Below the pieces are notes generated by a model. It saw only the letters and a list, made by a program, of their open reading frames with translations. It was not told where the DNA came from and ran no database searches. Positions 17,419 through 24,773 of a DNA stretch of 64,000 nt are shown here, one piece after another (position 1 is the stretch's first letter; the number at the start of each line of letters is the position of its first letter). The position numbers and the translations under genes are program-made. Source of the stretch: Fictibacillus barbaricus. Its GTDB lineage: Bacteria > Bacillota > Bacilli > Bacillales > Fictibacillaceae. The stretch spans positions 620,001 to 684,000 of the forward strand of contig NZ_BMCE01000002.1 of assembly GCF_014635025.1 (NCBI RefSeq), given 5' to 3'.

Positions 17419-17447
17419 ATAGTATTAGTATTCTGAAAACTTAACAA
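17419..17447 (-). promoter_or_regulatory. Candidate promoter of the bpr-type gene
   Basis: TTGTTA (17442-17447), 17-base spacer, TACTAT (17419-17424), about 105 bases upstream of the chosen start codon. Confidence 0.4.
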
Positions 17448-17636
17448 TACAACTTTTTTGATCGTATCGATTAAAAATATAAATGGATAATACAGGAAGA
17501 GCAGTCAAAAGGAGAAATTGTTACTATTACTAACGATCTGCTTTTTTGTCTCTTAACAATTACAGAGAAGCGCCTTTGCTGGTGGAATTTAAACCTCCAG
17601 CATGTACTTCATCATTATTAGGCAATAATTACACAC

Positions 17637-17667
17637 AAAAAAAGTAGTCGAATATTTCGGCTACTTA
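17637..17667 (-). terminator. Orphan terminator-like hairpin
   Basis: Stem AAGTAGTCGA (17643-17652) with TCGGCTACTT (17658-17667), followed on the minus strand by eight T. No minus-strand gene is recognisable immediately upstream of it, so it may be left over from a lost gene. Confidence 0.5.
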
Positions 17668-17859
17668 GCATTGCTGTTGACTTAGTTATAAATAACTTGA
17701 AGCACTTAAAAAGCACCACTTTTGATACTTGGTATGTTTAAAATTCGTTGTTCGTTAAAACATAGGATATGTAAACGCTACCATTACTTTAAGTCAATTC
17801 TTTACAATCTCCCCATACAATTAACATAACTATCCATTTATCTTTTAAAGTGAGTTACT

Positions 17860-17881
17860 CAACAATCGGGCCCGTTTGTTG
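17860..17881. repeat. Palindrome copy B of the repeat seen at 888-911
   Basis: CAACAATCGGGCCCGTTTG followed by TTG is a near-perfect palindrome centred on GGGCCC with CAACAA/TTGTTG arms. As at copy A, GAA and A-rich sequence follow. Confidence 0.5.
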
Positions 17882-18000
17882 AAATAAAGACTTTTCACCT
17901 TTTTAAATAATTACATTTTATACTTGTTCCTTTGCTATATACCCGTCATCCGTAATTAACGATATAAATAATCTCAACTAATTTCTTATTAATTTACATT

Positions 18001-18042
18001 TTAATAAGAGGGTTATTCTGAATTTCTAATAACCCTTATTAA
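18001..18042. repeat. Long AT-rich inverted repeat
   Basis: TTAATAA-GA-GGGTTATT (18001-18017) pairs with AATAACCC-TTATTAA (18028-18042), leaving only a two-base bulge and a ten-base loop. No T-run follows, so it is not a standard terminator. Confidence 0.5.
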
Positions 18043-18112
18043 ATAAGACTTATTTATTCTTAATTCACCTGAATATACTCAGTTTTATTTCTAGATTTCC
18101 TCTGGCAGCCAA

Positions 18113-18146
18113 AAGGTCAACGGTTCGATCCCGCTAGTCTACACCA
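18113..18146 (+). pseudogene. tRNA 3'-end fragment (tRNA-Ala-like), probable attachment-site relic
   Basis: AGGTCAACGGTTCGATCC followed by CGCTAGTCTACACCA has the T-arm, T-loop TTCGATC and 3' CCA of a tRNA. It closely resembles the 3' end of bacillary tRNA-Ala. The anticodon and D arms are absent upstream. The T-stem has an A-C mismatch. Such 3' ends are usual integration sites, and a recombinase fragment lies 72 bases away. Confidence 0.6.
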
Positions 18147-18156
18147 TATAAAAGTT

Positions 18157-18182
18157 AAAAAACCCTTGAGAAATCAAGGGTT
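18157..18182 (+). terminator. Hairpin after the tRNA fragment
   Basis: Perfect nine-base stem AACCCTTGA (18161-18169), loop GAAA, TCAAGGGTT (18174-18182), preceded by an A-run. It probably came along with the tRNA 3' end. T-rich sequence after it is weak. Confidence 0.5.
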
Positions 18183-18217
18183 CATAAATTATTTAAGGTT
18201 GTATATTTGCGATTTTT

Positions 18218-18505
18218 TTGAAAGATCTTCTACAAAAACAGTGGCAAGATCGGTTTAACGATCTTTATTTTGATCAGGACTTGGTGATTTGTACAGAGAC
18301 AGGCACCATACAAGATCCACAGAACGTTTTACGTGTGATGAACAGAATAAGTGCTACAGCAAAAATCCCTCGAATTCGGTTTCACGATATCCGACACACC
18401 CATGCATCAATTCTTATTTCAAAAGTTGACAAAGTATCACATCGATTAGGACATTCTAATGCTAAGATCACGTTAGAATATTATGCTCATTTAATTACCG
18501 AATGA
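18218..18505 (+). pseudogene. Tyrosine recombinase (phage integrase) C-terminal fragment
   Basis: About 95 residues of the catalytic domain of a tyrosine recombinase. The HxxR box is present as FHDIRHTHA, the LGHSN box follows, and the nucleophile region reads ITLEYYAH. The N-terminal arm and core-binding domains, with the first catalytic Arg and Lys, are missing. A few residues before the RLGHS box (usually GVxxxxVS) also appear deleted. An in-frame stop at 18194 closes the frame upstream, and there is no ribosome site. It is a decayed remnant of an integrated element, consistent with the tRNA 3' end beside it. Confidence 0.85.
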
Positions 18506-18613
18506 CAATAACGAAGTAGCAGATATATTTAACGATGCCATTGAACAGTCTCGTTAGCAAAATGTTAGTATTTTTCACTCTTCGAAATAACTTAAGTATT
18601 GTCCAAAACAATC

Positions 18614-18652
18614 AAAAAGCCTGTAACCCTTGTTATATAAAGGATTACAGGC
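18614..18652 (-). terminator. Terminator of tRNA-Val
   Basis: Stem GCCTGTAACCCTT (18619-18631) with AAGGATTACAGGC (18640-18652), one mismatch, followed on the minus strand by TTTTT. Confidence 0.8.
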
Positions 18653-18672
18653 ATTAATATCTAAGTAAGTTA

Positions 18673-18748
18673 TGGTGACCCGAGAGGGGTTCGAACCCAC
18701 GACCTCTACCCTGTCAAGGTAGCGCTCTCCCAGCTGAGCTATCGGATC
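18673..18748 (-). tRNA. tRNA-Val (anticodon GAC)
   Basis: A complete 76-nt cloverleaf read on the minus strand. Acceptor GATCCGA pairs with TCGGGTC, the D arm contains AGCTCAGCTGGGAGAGC, and the anticodon stem CTACC/GGTAG holds loop TTGACAG, giving anticodon GAC. The T arm has GTTCGAA, and CCA is encoded. It decodes GUC/GUU. It stands alone, with its own terminator. Confidence 0.95.
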
Positions 18749-18864
18749 TAAGTTATTTCGGACAATTTAAAATATACGACACGGCTTTGGCTCTGTCAAT
18801 AAAAATTTCCCAAAAAGCTTTATGTGCCCCCAAATTTTTCTGCGCTTTCAGGTCATTTACAAAC

Positions 18865-18892
18865 GAAAAAAACCTCCACCAAAGCGGAGGTT
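18865..18892 (-). terminator. Terminator of yutG-like gene
   Basis: Stem AACCTCC (18871-18877) with GGAGGTT (18886-18892). On the minus strand it runs into TTTTTTT, just after the stop codon at 18900. Confidence 0.75.
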
Positions 18893-18899
18893 CTATTTA

Positions 18900-19457
18900 T
18901 CAACCAATCTTCTCTTCATTTTCATGCTGCGCGATCTCTTCTGCAGTTAACCGCTCTTGTTTATCGCGAAGTCTGTGTGCCAGTCTGCTTGAGGCATTAG
19001 CTGCTATGCTAGCGACCAGGTCATCTAAAAAAGTATGAACCTTACCGTTAGCAATCTTTGTATCTAATTTTTGAATGATACCCATTTTAAACTTATCTAG
19101 ATGACCAAATGTTGTAACGGCTATGCTTCCATATCCGAAAACTGCTCCAAGTGCAATCGTCTCGTCTACACCAAAGAGCCCTTCATCTTGTTCGACGATG
19201 CTCTGCAATGGTTCTGATAGTTTTCTTTGCTCAGCTAGGATATCTAGTTCTACCCCTACTAAAATAGCGTGCTGAATCTCTCTTTTCATTAATACTGCAT
19301 CAACACTTTCAATGCATTCTTCTATTGTTAGTCCAGGTGAAAAAGGAATTTGCATTTCGTAGACAATCTCCGCAATCTCAGGTATGGTGACGCCTCTTTC
19401 ATTCAGCAGCCTTCTTGCAGCCGCTTCAACTTCCCGACTGTGCACTCTATTTTTCAA
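18900..19457 (-). CDS. yutG: YutG-like phosphatidylglycerophosphatase A family protein
   Basis: A 185-residue soluble protein of the PgpA family as found in bacilli (B. subtilis YutG). It contains LLNERGVTIPEIAEIVY at the N-terminus, DEGLFGVDETIALG and, near the C-terminus, GKVHTFLDDLVASIAANASSR in two blocks. The family in proteobacteria dephosphorylates phosphatidylglycerophosphate to phosphatidylglycerol. The bacillary short form lacks the membrane helices, so the substrate is less certain. Translation starts at TTG 19457 seven bases after GAGGTGA. A divergent esterase gene lies upstream and a terminator downstream. Confidence 0.8.
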   Translation of the reverse strand: MKNRVHSREVEAAARRLLNERGVTIPEIAEIVYEMQIPFSPGLTIEECIESVDAVLMKREIQHAILVGVELDILAEQRKLSEPLQSIVEQDEGLFGVDETIALGAVFGYGSIAVTTFGHLDKFKMGIIQKLDTKIANGKVHTFLDDLVASIAANASSRLAHRLRDKQERLTAEEIAQHENEEKIG

Positions 19458-19597
19458 CAGACTTCACCTCATTTTTATGGTCACTGTATAACGAATTCGA
19501 ATTGATTCTTTCATTATATCATTATGTGGTACAATTATACGAGTCGAATGAAAACGCTTTTAACTATACGATGAATGTCAGCAAAGGAGGTCCTTTT

Positions 19598-20329
19598 ATG
19601 GCCATACTTAAAGGTTCCATTACAGATGATAAGATATACAGCAATTACTTGGAAGAAGAGATCGATTTACTCATTTATACGCCTTCCAAGTTTACACCTC
19701 TAGTTAAATACCCTGTTTTAATTGCCCAAGATGGCAGAGATTACTTCCAACTTGGTAAATTGGCAAAAACAGCTGATCGGCTTATGGAAGAAGAGCTGAT
19801 GCAGAGTTGCATCATCGTTGGGGTTAACCATAAAGGGATTGAAGACCGTAAAGCAAAATATGATCCAACTGGTGAAAAGCATGAGAACTATATTCGTTTT
19901 ATGGCGATTGAATTAACATCCTATTTAAACGAAAAGTTTAATACACTCCAATTAGGTGCTGGAATGGGCTTAATCGGTGATTCACTAGGCGGGTATGTTG
20001 CTTTCAAGCTTAGTCTACTCTATCCTAATACCTTTGGTAAAGTGATCTTGCAGTCACCATACATTCCCGATAGCCTGATTCAAACAGTTGAGTCGATCGA
20101 ACAGATGCAAACATTGACGATCTATCATTCTATTGGTGATGAGGAAGAACAATTTAAAAATCCAGAAGGTGTTATACGGGACTTTTTGACGCCCAATCGT
20201 CAAATGAACAAACTATTGACTAATCTTGCTCTCGATTATGAATACACAGAGTTTCAAGGAAATCACCTTTGGGTAAACTGGCAGAAGGATATAGTCCCTG
20301 CATTAATCTTTCTTTACAGCAACCACTAA
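19598..20329 (+). CDS. yjcH: YjcH-like alpha/beta-hydrolase esterase
   Basis: A 243-residue alpha/beta hydrolase of the esterase-D/YjcH type. The nucleophile is S129 in IGDSLGG, an aspartate lies in the HSIGDEEEQF segment (near 188), and the last triad His is in QGNHLWVNW. The frame is open from 19415, but ATG 19598 follows AAAGGAGGT by seven bases and is the start. It is the first gene of a yjcH-yjcG-yjcF set, the same trio as in B. subtilis, suggesting linked roles. The substrate is unknown. The enzymes of this group resemble those acting on siderophore or sugar esters. Confidence 0.85.
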   Translation: MAILKGSITDDKIYSNYLEEEIDLLIYTPSKFTPLVKYPVLIAQDGRDYFQLGKLAKTADRLMEEELMQSCIIVGVNHKGIEDRKAKYDPTGEKHENYIRFMAIELTSYLNEKFNTLQLGAGMGLIGDSLGGYVAFKLSLLYPNTFGKVILQSPYIPDSLIQTVESIEQMQTLTIYHSIGDEEEQFKNPEGVIRDFLTPNRQMNKLLTNLALDYEYTEFQGNHLWVNWQKDIVPALIFLYSNH

Positions 20330-20388
20330 CTGTGGGAAATAAAAAGAATATTTGATATACTTATTCAAAAGATGAGGGAGGAAGAATT

Positions 20389-20904
20389 ATGAAATATGGT
20401 ATTGCTATTTTTCCATCAAAAAATCTGCAAGATAAAGTAAATTCCTACCGAAAAAGGTATGATCCACATTATGCCCTTATCGCACCTCACATCACGTTAA
20501 AGGAGCCTTATGAGGCAACTGAAGAAGAACTTCAAGAACAACTTTCTTATATTTCTTCAATCGCAAAAAGCATGGATCCTTTTTCAATCATGATTAATAA
20601 AGTTGGTTCATTCCATCCTGTTAATAATGTTATCTATTTAAAAGTAAATGAAGCGGGTGAAATTAAAGCCTTACATGATCAGCTTTATTCAGGACCTCTT
20701 GATCATCAGCAGCCTTATAATTTTGTACCACATCTAACACTCGGCCAAAAGCTTTCTGACGAAGAGCATTCAGATGTATTAGAACGTCTTCGTATGATTG
20801 ATATTGAACATGAAGAGAGAATTGATCGCTTTCAATTGCTTTATCAACTAGATAACGGATCTTGGACGGTTTATGAAACGTTCAGACTCGGAAAGGGAGT
20901 TTAA
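20389..20904 (+). CDS. yjcG: YjcG-like 2H phosphoesterase / RNA-ligase-fold protein
   Basis: A 171-residue protein of the 2H phosphoesterase superfamily. Two HxT motifs define the active site: H34-I-T36 (PHITLKEPY) and H115-L-T117 (PHLTLGQ). Family members cleave or form 2',5' or cyclic phosphodiester bonds in RNA or nucleotides, and YjcG itself has no settled substrate. The length matches the B. subtilis protein. It starts at ATG 20389 after GAGGGAGGA, 59 bases after yjcH, and is followed five bases later by yjcF, so the three form one operon. Confidence 0.88.
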   Translation: MKYGIAIFPSKNLQDKVNSYRKRYDPHYALIAPHITLKEPYEATEEELQEQLSYISSIAKSMDPFSIMINKVGSFHPVNNVIYLKVNEAGEIKALHDQLYSGPLDHQQPYNFVPHLTLGQKLSDEEHSDVLERLRMIDIEHEERIDRFQLLYQLDNGSWTVYETFRLGKGV

Positions 20905-20909
20905 GCAGA

Positions 20910-21344
20910 TTGATTAAAACGTATAAAACCAGCGAACAAGGCTTCCAGGATGCTTTGGCTGTCAGAAAAGATGTATTTGTTCGTGAACAAGAGATTGATG
21001 AAAGTGAAGAAATTGACGAAAATGAAGATATTTCCCTTCATTTTGTGCTTTACGATAACGATAAACCAGTAGGAGCTTCTAGACTCCGTGAAGTAAATGG
21101 TGAAGGCAAAGTAGAACGAGTGTGTATTTTGTCTTCGCATCGAAAAAAAGGTTTGGGGGAAGAGCTGATGATGGCTATGGAACAAGCTGCCATTGATAAG
21201 TCACTTCCTAGCCTTATATTATATGCACAAACTAAAGCAGAAGACTTTTATAAAAAACTTGGGTATCAGACTACTTCAAAAGAACCGTTTTTAGATGCGA
21301 ACATACCACATGTAGCAATGAAAAAAGTATTGAAATCGTCCTAG
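20910..21344 (+). CDS. yjcF: YjcF-like GNAT N-acetyltransferase
   Basis: A 144-residue GNAT-fold protein. The acetyl-CoA binding loop is RVCILSSHRKKGLGEELM (motif A, with RKKGLG), the early part is FVREQEIDE, which is characteristic of the YjcF/ElaA branch, and motif B ends in FYKKLGYQT. It starts at TTG 20910, ten bases after AAGGGAG, directly following yjcG. It is last in the operon, and its final codons overlap the terminator stem. The acceptor substrate is unknown. Confidence 0.88.
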   Translation: MIKTYKTSEQGFQDALAVRKDVFVREQEIDESEEIDENEDISLHFVLYDNDKPVGASRLREVNGEGKVERVCILSSHRKKGLGEELMMAMEQAAIDKSLPSLILYAQTKAEDFYKKLGYQTTSKEPFLDANIPHVAMKKVLKSS

Positions 21345-21366
21345 TGGCGAATTCAATACTTTTTTC
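21325..21366 (+). terminator. Terminator of the yjcHGF operon
   Basis: Stem AAGTATTGAA (21325-21334) with TTCAATACTT (21352-21361), followed by TTTTT. The left arm lies inside the last codons of yjcF. Confidence 0.8.
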
Positions 21367-21433
21367 CGTTTATAAACTAATATTCTCGTCAAAACTGATT
21401 CCTAATACGTATTTTATGAGGAGATAATGGTTA

Positions 21434-22129
21434 ATGAACCTTAATGTTGGACAATTAACGACCGAATTGATCGTAGGTTTTCTTGCTCTTTTTATCCTTA
21501 CCAAGATTTTAGGTAAAACACAAATCTCACAAATTACACCCTTTGATTTCATCTCGTCAATCTTTTTAGGGGAACTAGTAGGTAATGCTATGTATGACGA
21601 CGAAACATCAGTTTGGGTTATTTTATACGCTATCCTGATCTGGGGATCACTTATCTATATTATAGAGATCGTGTCACAAAAATTTAAAGGCACCCGAAAG
21701 TTTTTAGAAGGCGCCCCTACTATTGTTATACGAAAAGGCATGATCGACAGAGACATGTTAAAAAAAAGCAAGCTTGATATTAATCAGCTGCAAAACTTAG
21801 TCAGACAAAAAGGATATTTTGGGTTGAAAGAAGTAGAATATGCCATTCTAGAAACCAATGGAACATTAAGTGTTATGCCGAAATATGAATACGGTTCTCC
21901 AAATAGACAAGATATGAAGATATACAGCCAAGAGCAGCCTGAACTGCCAGTTACCTTAATTCTAGATGGCGAACTTAACCATGATAACCTTTCAACAGCA
22001 GGGCTATCAAAAAAGAAATTGATGGAAGAGCTTCATAAACAAGGCTATTCCGCCATAAAAGAAGTTGTTTATGCTGAAATGTCAGAAGGAGAGCTGTTAG
22101 TCATGCCTTTTTCTAAACCGAAAAAATAA
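21434..22129 (+). CDS. DUF421 membrane protein (YetF/YrbG family)
   Basis: A 231-residue protein with three N-terminal membrane helices (about 8-25, 57-80 with the loop TPFDFISSIFLGELVGNA between). The cytoplasmic C-terminal part has two repeated alpha/beta modules, each ending in a conserved segment (YFGLKEVEYAILE and YSAIKEVVYAEM). This matches the DUF421/YetF family that is common in sporulating bacilli (YdfR, YkjA, YetF, YrbG). The biochemical function is unknown, though some members take part in GerA-type germination complexes or spore-related functions. The start is ATG 21434 behind GAGGAGA. It converges with, and overlaps by 17 bases, the MBL hydrolase gene. Confidence 0.85.
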   Translation: MNLNVGQLTTELIVGFLALFILTKILGKTQISQITPFDFISSIFLGELVGNAMYDDETSVWVILYAILIWGSLIYIIEIVSQKFKGTRKFLEGAPTIVIRKGMIDRDMLKKSKLDINQLQNLVRQKGYFGLKEVEYAILETNGTLSVMPKYEYGSPNRQDMKIYSQEQPELPVTLILDGELNHDNLSTAGLSKKKLMEELHKQGYSAIKEVVYAEMSEGELLVMPFSKPKK

Positions 22130-23015
22130 CCGGTCTTCCTTCTTGGATCTTATATTCAGCTTTTTCCTCTTCTAAGAGTTGAATCATATAAGCGGTAACA
22201 GCTGTTCGAAACAAGGTATACATTCCTATATTAAGCGGAGTAATTTCATACTGCATAAGCATTTGTGCAACCAAAGTCTCAAACGAAACTCCTTTGGTGC
22301 CAGCAATGACTATGGTTTCATATACCTTGTTTGCGATATTCTCATGTACATCCATGTTATTTTGAATCGCCAGATTATAATCTTTAACATAATAGCCGTG
22401 ACCTGGCACCATTCCTTTAAGGTTCATTGCTTTAAGTTTGTTTAACGTTGCTAGATTTTCGGTGGCATCTACTATAAAAGGGATTTTGTGTTTATCTAAT
22501 ACATCATCACCTAAGAAGGCATCTGCAGCGTACAAGATTCCATCTGATAAGACTCCAAATTGGTTATGACTGTGACCTGGCAAATGAATAAACTCAACGC
22601 TAAAGGGTTCTTCCCAATCCCCTTCTGTGCAGATCTCATCAATACGTATAGAAGGGGCTTCTAAAAACTTATTTCTCATCTCTTGTAATGGTGAATTTCC
22701 GTGAAACAGGTACATAGGTTCAAACACTGGGTATCTCATGACTGCTTCCTCTAATGAAGGAGCAATAGTATGTACCTTATAGTTTTTTTGGATATACTGA
22801 GCTCCTCCGAAATGATCGGCATGTGCGTGAGTAATAAAGAGATGAGTGATAGGCAGATTTTCTTCTTTCAGATGTTTTATAGCCTTTTTAGCTGAAGATG
22901 CCTCCAGACCTGCATCAATTAACATACCTTTGCTTTTATCCCCGTTTACTATATACCCAATGTTTACAGCACTCTTAAAATAGTAACATCCTGATGCTAT
23001 ATGAATAAATTCCAT
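22113..23015 (-). CDS. MBL-fold metallo-hydrolase
   Basis: A 300-residue metallo-beta-lactamase-fold enzyme. The first metal motif is THAHADHFGG (H63, H65, D67, H68), the second His is H148 in LPGHSHN, the bridging Asp is in ILYAADAFLG, and the last His is in MVPGHGYY. The C-terminal extension (about 220-300) looks like a helical winged domain, as in LACTB2-like hydrolases. The substrate is unknown, with thioesters, lactones or nucleic acid all possible. The frame opens at GTG 23024, but ATG 23015 lies eight bases after CGGAG and is chosen. The 3' end overlaps the DUF421 gene on the other strand. Confidence 0.85.
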   Translation of the reverse strand: MEFIHIASGCYYFKSAVNIGYIVNGDKSKGMLIDAGLEASSAKKAIKHLKEENLPITHLFITHAHADHFGGAQYIQKNYKVHTIAPSLEEAVMRYPVFEPMYLFHGNSPLQEMRNKFLEAPSIRIDEICTEGDWEEPFSVEFIHLPGHSHNQFGVLSDGILYAADAFLGDDVLDKHKIPFIVDATENLATLNKLKAMNLKGMVPGHGYYVKDYNLAIQNNMDVHENIANKVYETIVIAGTKGVSFETLVAQMLMQYEITPLNIGMYTLFRTAVTAYMIQLLEEEKAEYKIQEGRPVIFSV

Positions 23016-23042
23016 TCTGAACACTCCGAATCAATAAAAAAT

Positions 23043-23069
23043 AAAAAAAGAAACCTTCTAAACGGTTTC
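23043..23069 (-). terminator. Terminator of the 76-residue protein gene
   Basis: Stem GAAACC (23050-23055) with GGTTTC (23064-23069). On the minus strand it is followed by TTTTTTT. It overlaps the last codons. Confidence 0.65.
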
Positions 23070-23288
23070 GTTAAAGAACAATCCTTTTCCTTCTAGTTCA
23101 CTTAATAATTGATCGAACCTTCTATTCTCTTCTAGACTATATCTTTTTATCTGAATATAAAAATTGTGTACATGATTGTTTTGTATAGGAGGAACACTCG
23201 AAATAACAGGCAAGCCTTGCTCAGCCTTCTCCATCCGACTGGCATATTGCATCCTTTGAATAGGTATTAACGGCAAAATATAACCCAT
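23058..23288 (-). CDS. Small hypothetical protein, 76 residues
   Basis: Begins MGYILPLIPIQRMQYASRM and ends KGLFFNETV, and the middle has a HVHNFYIQIKRYSLEENRRF segment that could form a strand and helix. ATG 23288 follows AAAGGAG by eight bases, while the longer frame (GTG 23297) overlaps the ribosome site. It lies between an MBL hydrolase gene and a coat-like gene, with its own terminator. Short proteins with a similar MGYILPL start occur near spore genes in bacilli (recalled, not checked). Function unknown. Confidence 0.6.
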   Translation of the reverse strand: MGYILPLIPIQRMQYASRMEKAEQGLPVISSVPPIQNNHVHNFYIQIKRYSLEENRRFDQLLSELEGKGLFFNETV

Positions 23289-23354
23289 ATGCAGCACTCC
23301 TTTATACTTATATTCCTCTTCCTATTCCCATTTCCTTCTACTTCTAGACATTAA

Positions 23355-23385
23355 AAAAGAAAGAGTGCTCAAAGTTGAGCACTCT
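23355..23385 (-). terminator. Terminator of the Ser/Lys/His-repeat gene
   Basis: Stem AGAGTGCTCAA (23362-23372) with TTGAGCACTCT (23375-23385), perfect over 11 pairs, followed on the minus strand by TTTCTTTTTT. Confidence 0.8.
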
Positions 23386-23406
23386 AAGAAGATGTTTATA
23401 TGCAGC

Positions 23407-23685
23407 TTATACCCAAGGGTCGTAGCAGCCATGATTTGAGCTGGAGCTAGAGCTAGAAGAAGATTCATGCTTTTTGTAGCTGGATTCGTGTTTTTTGCTG
23501 GATTCGTACTTGCTGGATTCATGCTTGCTGGATTCATACTTGCTCGAACTTGAGCTTGAAGATTCACAATCATGTTTCTTTTTATGAATTATAACTTTAT
23601 CTGTTTTGATGACTACTTTATCAGCATAGATCTTCTTGAACTTCTTCTTCTTATTCTTCTTCCTATTGTAAAAACTATCTTCCAT
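23407..23685 (-). CDS. Low-complexity Ser/Lys/His-repeat protein, probable spore coat protein
   Basis: A 92-residue protein with a basic N-terminus (NRKKNKKKKFKK), a short VVIKTDKVIIHKKK strand, and a repetitive C-terminal half built from KYESS, KHESS and KKHESS units. It ends with a run of serines and GCYDPWV. Repeats of Lys/His/Tyr/Ser are typical of coat proteins such as CotG or CotC, which are phosphorylated or cross-linked. The start is ATG behind GAGGAGGT. A sigma-K-like promoter lies 23-49 bases upstream and supports mother-cell expression. It is not a clear orthologue of a named coat protein, so the role is inferred from composition and promoter. Confidence 0.7.
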   Translation of the reverse strand: MEDSFYNRKKNKKKKFKKIYADKVVIKTDKVIIHKKKHDCESSSSSSSKYESSKHESSKYESSKKHESSYKKHESSSSSSSSSNHGCYDPWV

Positions 23686-23707
23686 GTTTCAACCTCCTCG
23701 TATACTA

Positions 23708-23734
23708 CATCATATGCATATCATACGAGTTGGT
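23708..23734 (-). promoter_or_regulatory. Sigma-K-like promoter of the Ser/Lys/His-repeat gene
   Basis: On the minus strand AC (23733-23734), 16-base spacer, CATATGATG (23708-23716). This matches CATAnnnTA except the last base. Confidence 0.45.
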
Positions 23735-23748
23735 TATTGGCTGTCTCA

Positions 23749-24639
23749 CTAAAAATTGATGGCGATATGATTTACAGCTTTTGACCGATAGTTTTGTTTA
23801 TGGAAATATACAAAGGCTTCTACCGTTATGTTTTCATCAATCTTACTTTTGAAAGGAATTTGAAAATCTTCAAGCGTCAGTTTGTCACCGCTTTTAAATT
23901 TTGTTTCACGCAATGGACAAATCCACATTTCCCCCCGGTCTTTTGCTTTTTCAGCCCAATCGTTATCCATATACATCCAAATAGATTTAGACATTTCATC
24001 CTGAGTGGGCGAAGCGATCAAAGATATGATTTTCCCTTTAAGCGCACAAGCTTCAGCTGGCTGGAACCTAAAGCAAATATATGGATTTTCTAGTGTCTCT
24101 GTCCCAGTGTTCTCTAAATAAAATGAACCCCGAACAAAACCTTTTTTATCTTTTGTGAAAATAACAGAGTAATCAAAATAACTAATACAATTAAATCCTT
24201 CTTTTTTTTGCATTTCAGTTTTCGCTGTTTCAGTTTCTGTTTCCTCGAATACGGGTTCAGACGTTCGATTGATATTAATACGTTTTTCCATGCTCTTTAT
24301 CCGCTGCTGATATAAATCGATCTGTTGATCTTTATCATTCATCTCTTGTTGTATGCTTTTTAAAAGTTCTTCATAACTCTTCATTCTCTTTTCCATTTCA
24401 TGTTCTTCTAACCGTTTTACCTTTTTAGTCAGCTCCTCTACTTGGGTTCTTAATAATTGAAGTTCCTTTTCCTTTTCTTCAATAATCTGAAGGGATTGAT
24501 CTGAGTTCGCTTCATTCTCCAGCCGCTCGATGGTTTCCTCAGCAAAAACCAGCTTTTTTTCTAGATCAAGTGCTTTTTCTTTGTAATAGTCAACCCTCGA
24601 AATGAGCCGCTCATAACTTAGTTTGTCTTTAGTCCCCAT
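23749..24639 (-). CDS. Coiled-coil protein of the spore-surface block, unknown function
   Basis: A 296-residue protein. The N-terminal half (about residues 5-130) is a long coiled coil rich in E, K, L and Q. A short acidic linker (EPVFEETETETAK) follows. The C-terminal 150 residues are predicted beta-rich (FDYSVIFTKDKKGFVRGSFYLEN, quoted here in part, and later YICFRF, MWICPL). No known domain is recognised. The frame opens upstream at 24792, but only ATG 24639 has a ribosome site (AAGGGGGA). A strong sigma-K-like promoter at 24672-24698 lies just before it, so expression late in the mother cell is likely. A structural role in the coat or crust is inferred. Confidence 0.65.
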   Translation of the reverse strand: MGTKDKLSYERLISRVDYYKEKALDLEKKLVFAEETIERLENEANSDQSLQIIEEKEKELQLLRTQVEELTKKVKRLEEHEMEKRMKSYEELLKSIQQEMNDKDQQIDLYQQRIKSMEKRININRTSEPVFEETETETAKTEMQKKEGFNCISYFDYSVIFTKDKKGFVRGSFYLENTGTETLENPYICFRFQPAEACALKGKIISLIASPTQDEMSKSIWMYMDNDWAEKAKDRGEMWICPLRETKFKSGDKLTLEDFQIPFKSKIDENITVEAFVYFHKQNYRSKAVNHIAINF

Positions 24640-24671
24640 GCATCTTCCCCCTTGAAAATAGGCTCTTTTCT

Positions 24672-24698
24672 TATTGTATGTAGCGCCAAACCAATCGT
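24672..24698 (-). promoter_or_regulatory. Sigma-K promoter of the coiled-coil gene
   Basis: On the minus strand AC (24697-24698), 16-base spacer, CATACAATA (24672-24680). This is an exact fit to AC-N16-CATAnnnTA. It lies 33 bases before the start codon. Confidence 0.6.
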
Positions 24699-24717
24699 TC
24701 ACTTTTTTTTCAAACAA

Positions 24718-24752
24718 CAAAAAAGACCAGCTGGTCAATTCCAGCAGTCTTT
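24718..24752 (-). terminator. Terminator of the Cys-rich protein gene
   Basis: AAGAC-CAG-CTGG pairs with CCAG-CA-GTCTT across positions 24722-24750, followed on the minus strand by TTTTTT. It ends the 24774-25883 gene before the next sigma-K promoter. Confidence 0.7.
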
Positions 24753-24773
24753 TCTGTTCTTCAGATCTATTCT

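Larger units (their letters stand above)
17448..18112. other. Gene-free interval with several hairpins
   Basis: No credible gene was found between the bpr promoter and the tRNA fragment. The interval holds an imperfect hairpin (GCTGGTGG/CCTCCAGC, 17578-17601), an orphan minus-strand terminator (17637-17667), copy B of a palindromic repeat (17860-17881) and an AT-rich long hairpin (18001-18042). The many stop codons and hairpins next to a recombinase fragment suit a degraded mobile element. Confidence 0.5.

Noticed and set aside
18060-18146. A full-length tRNA ending at 18146
   Set aside because: Only the T arm and 3' end can be folded. No D arm, anticodon arm or matching 5' acceptor strand is present upstream.
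23440-23570. Short tandem repeats that look like a direct-repeat array
   Set aside because: The repeats are codon-level repeats of KYESS/KHESS in a protein, are irregular in length, and have no unique spacers, so this is not a CRISPR array.
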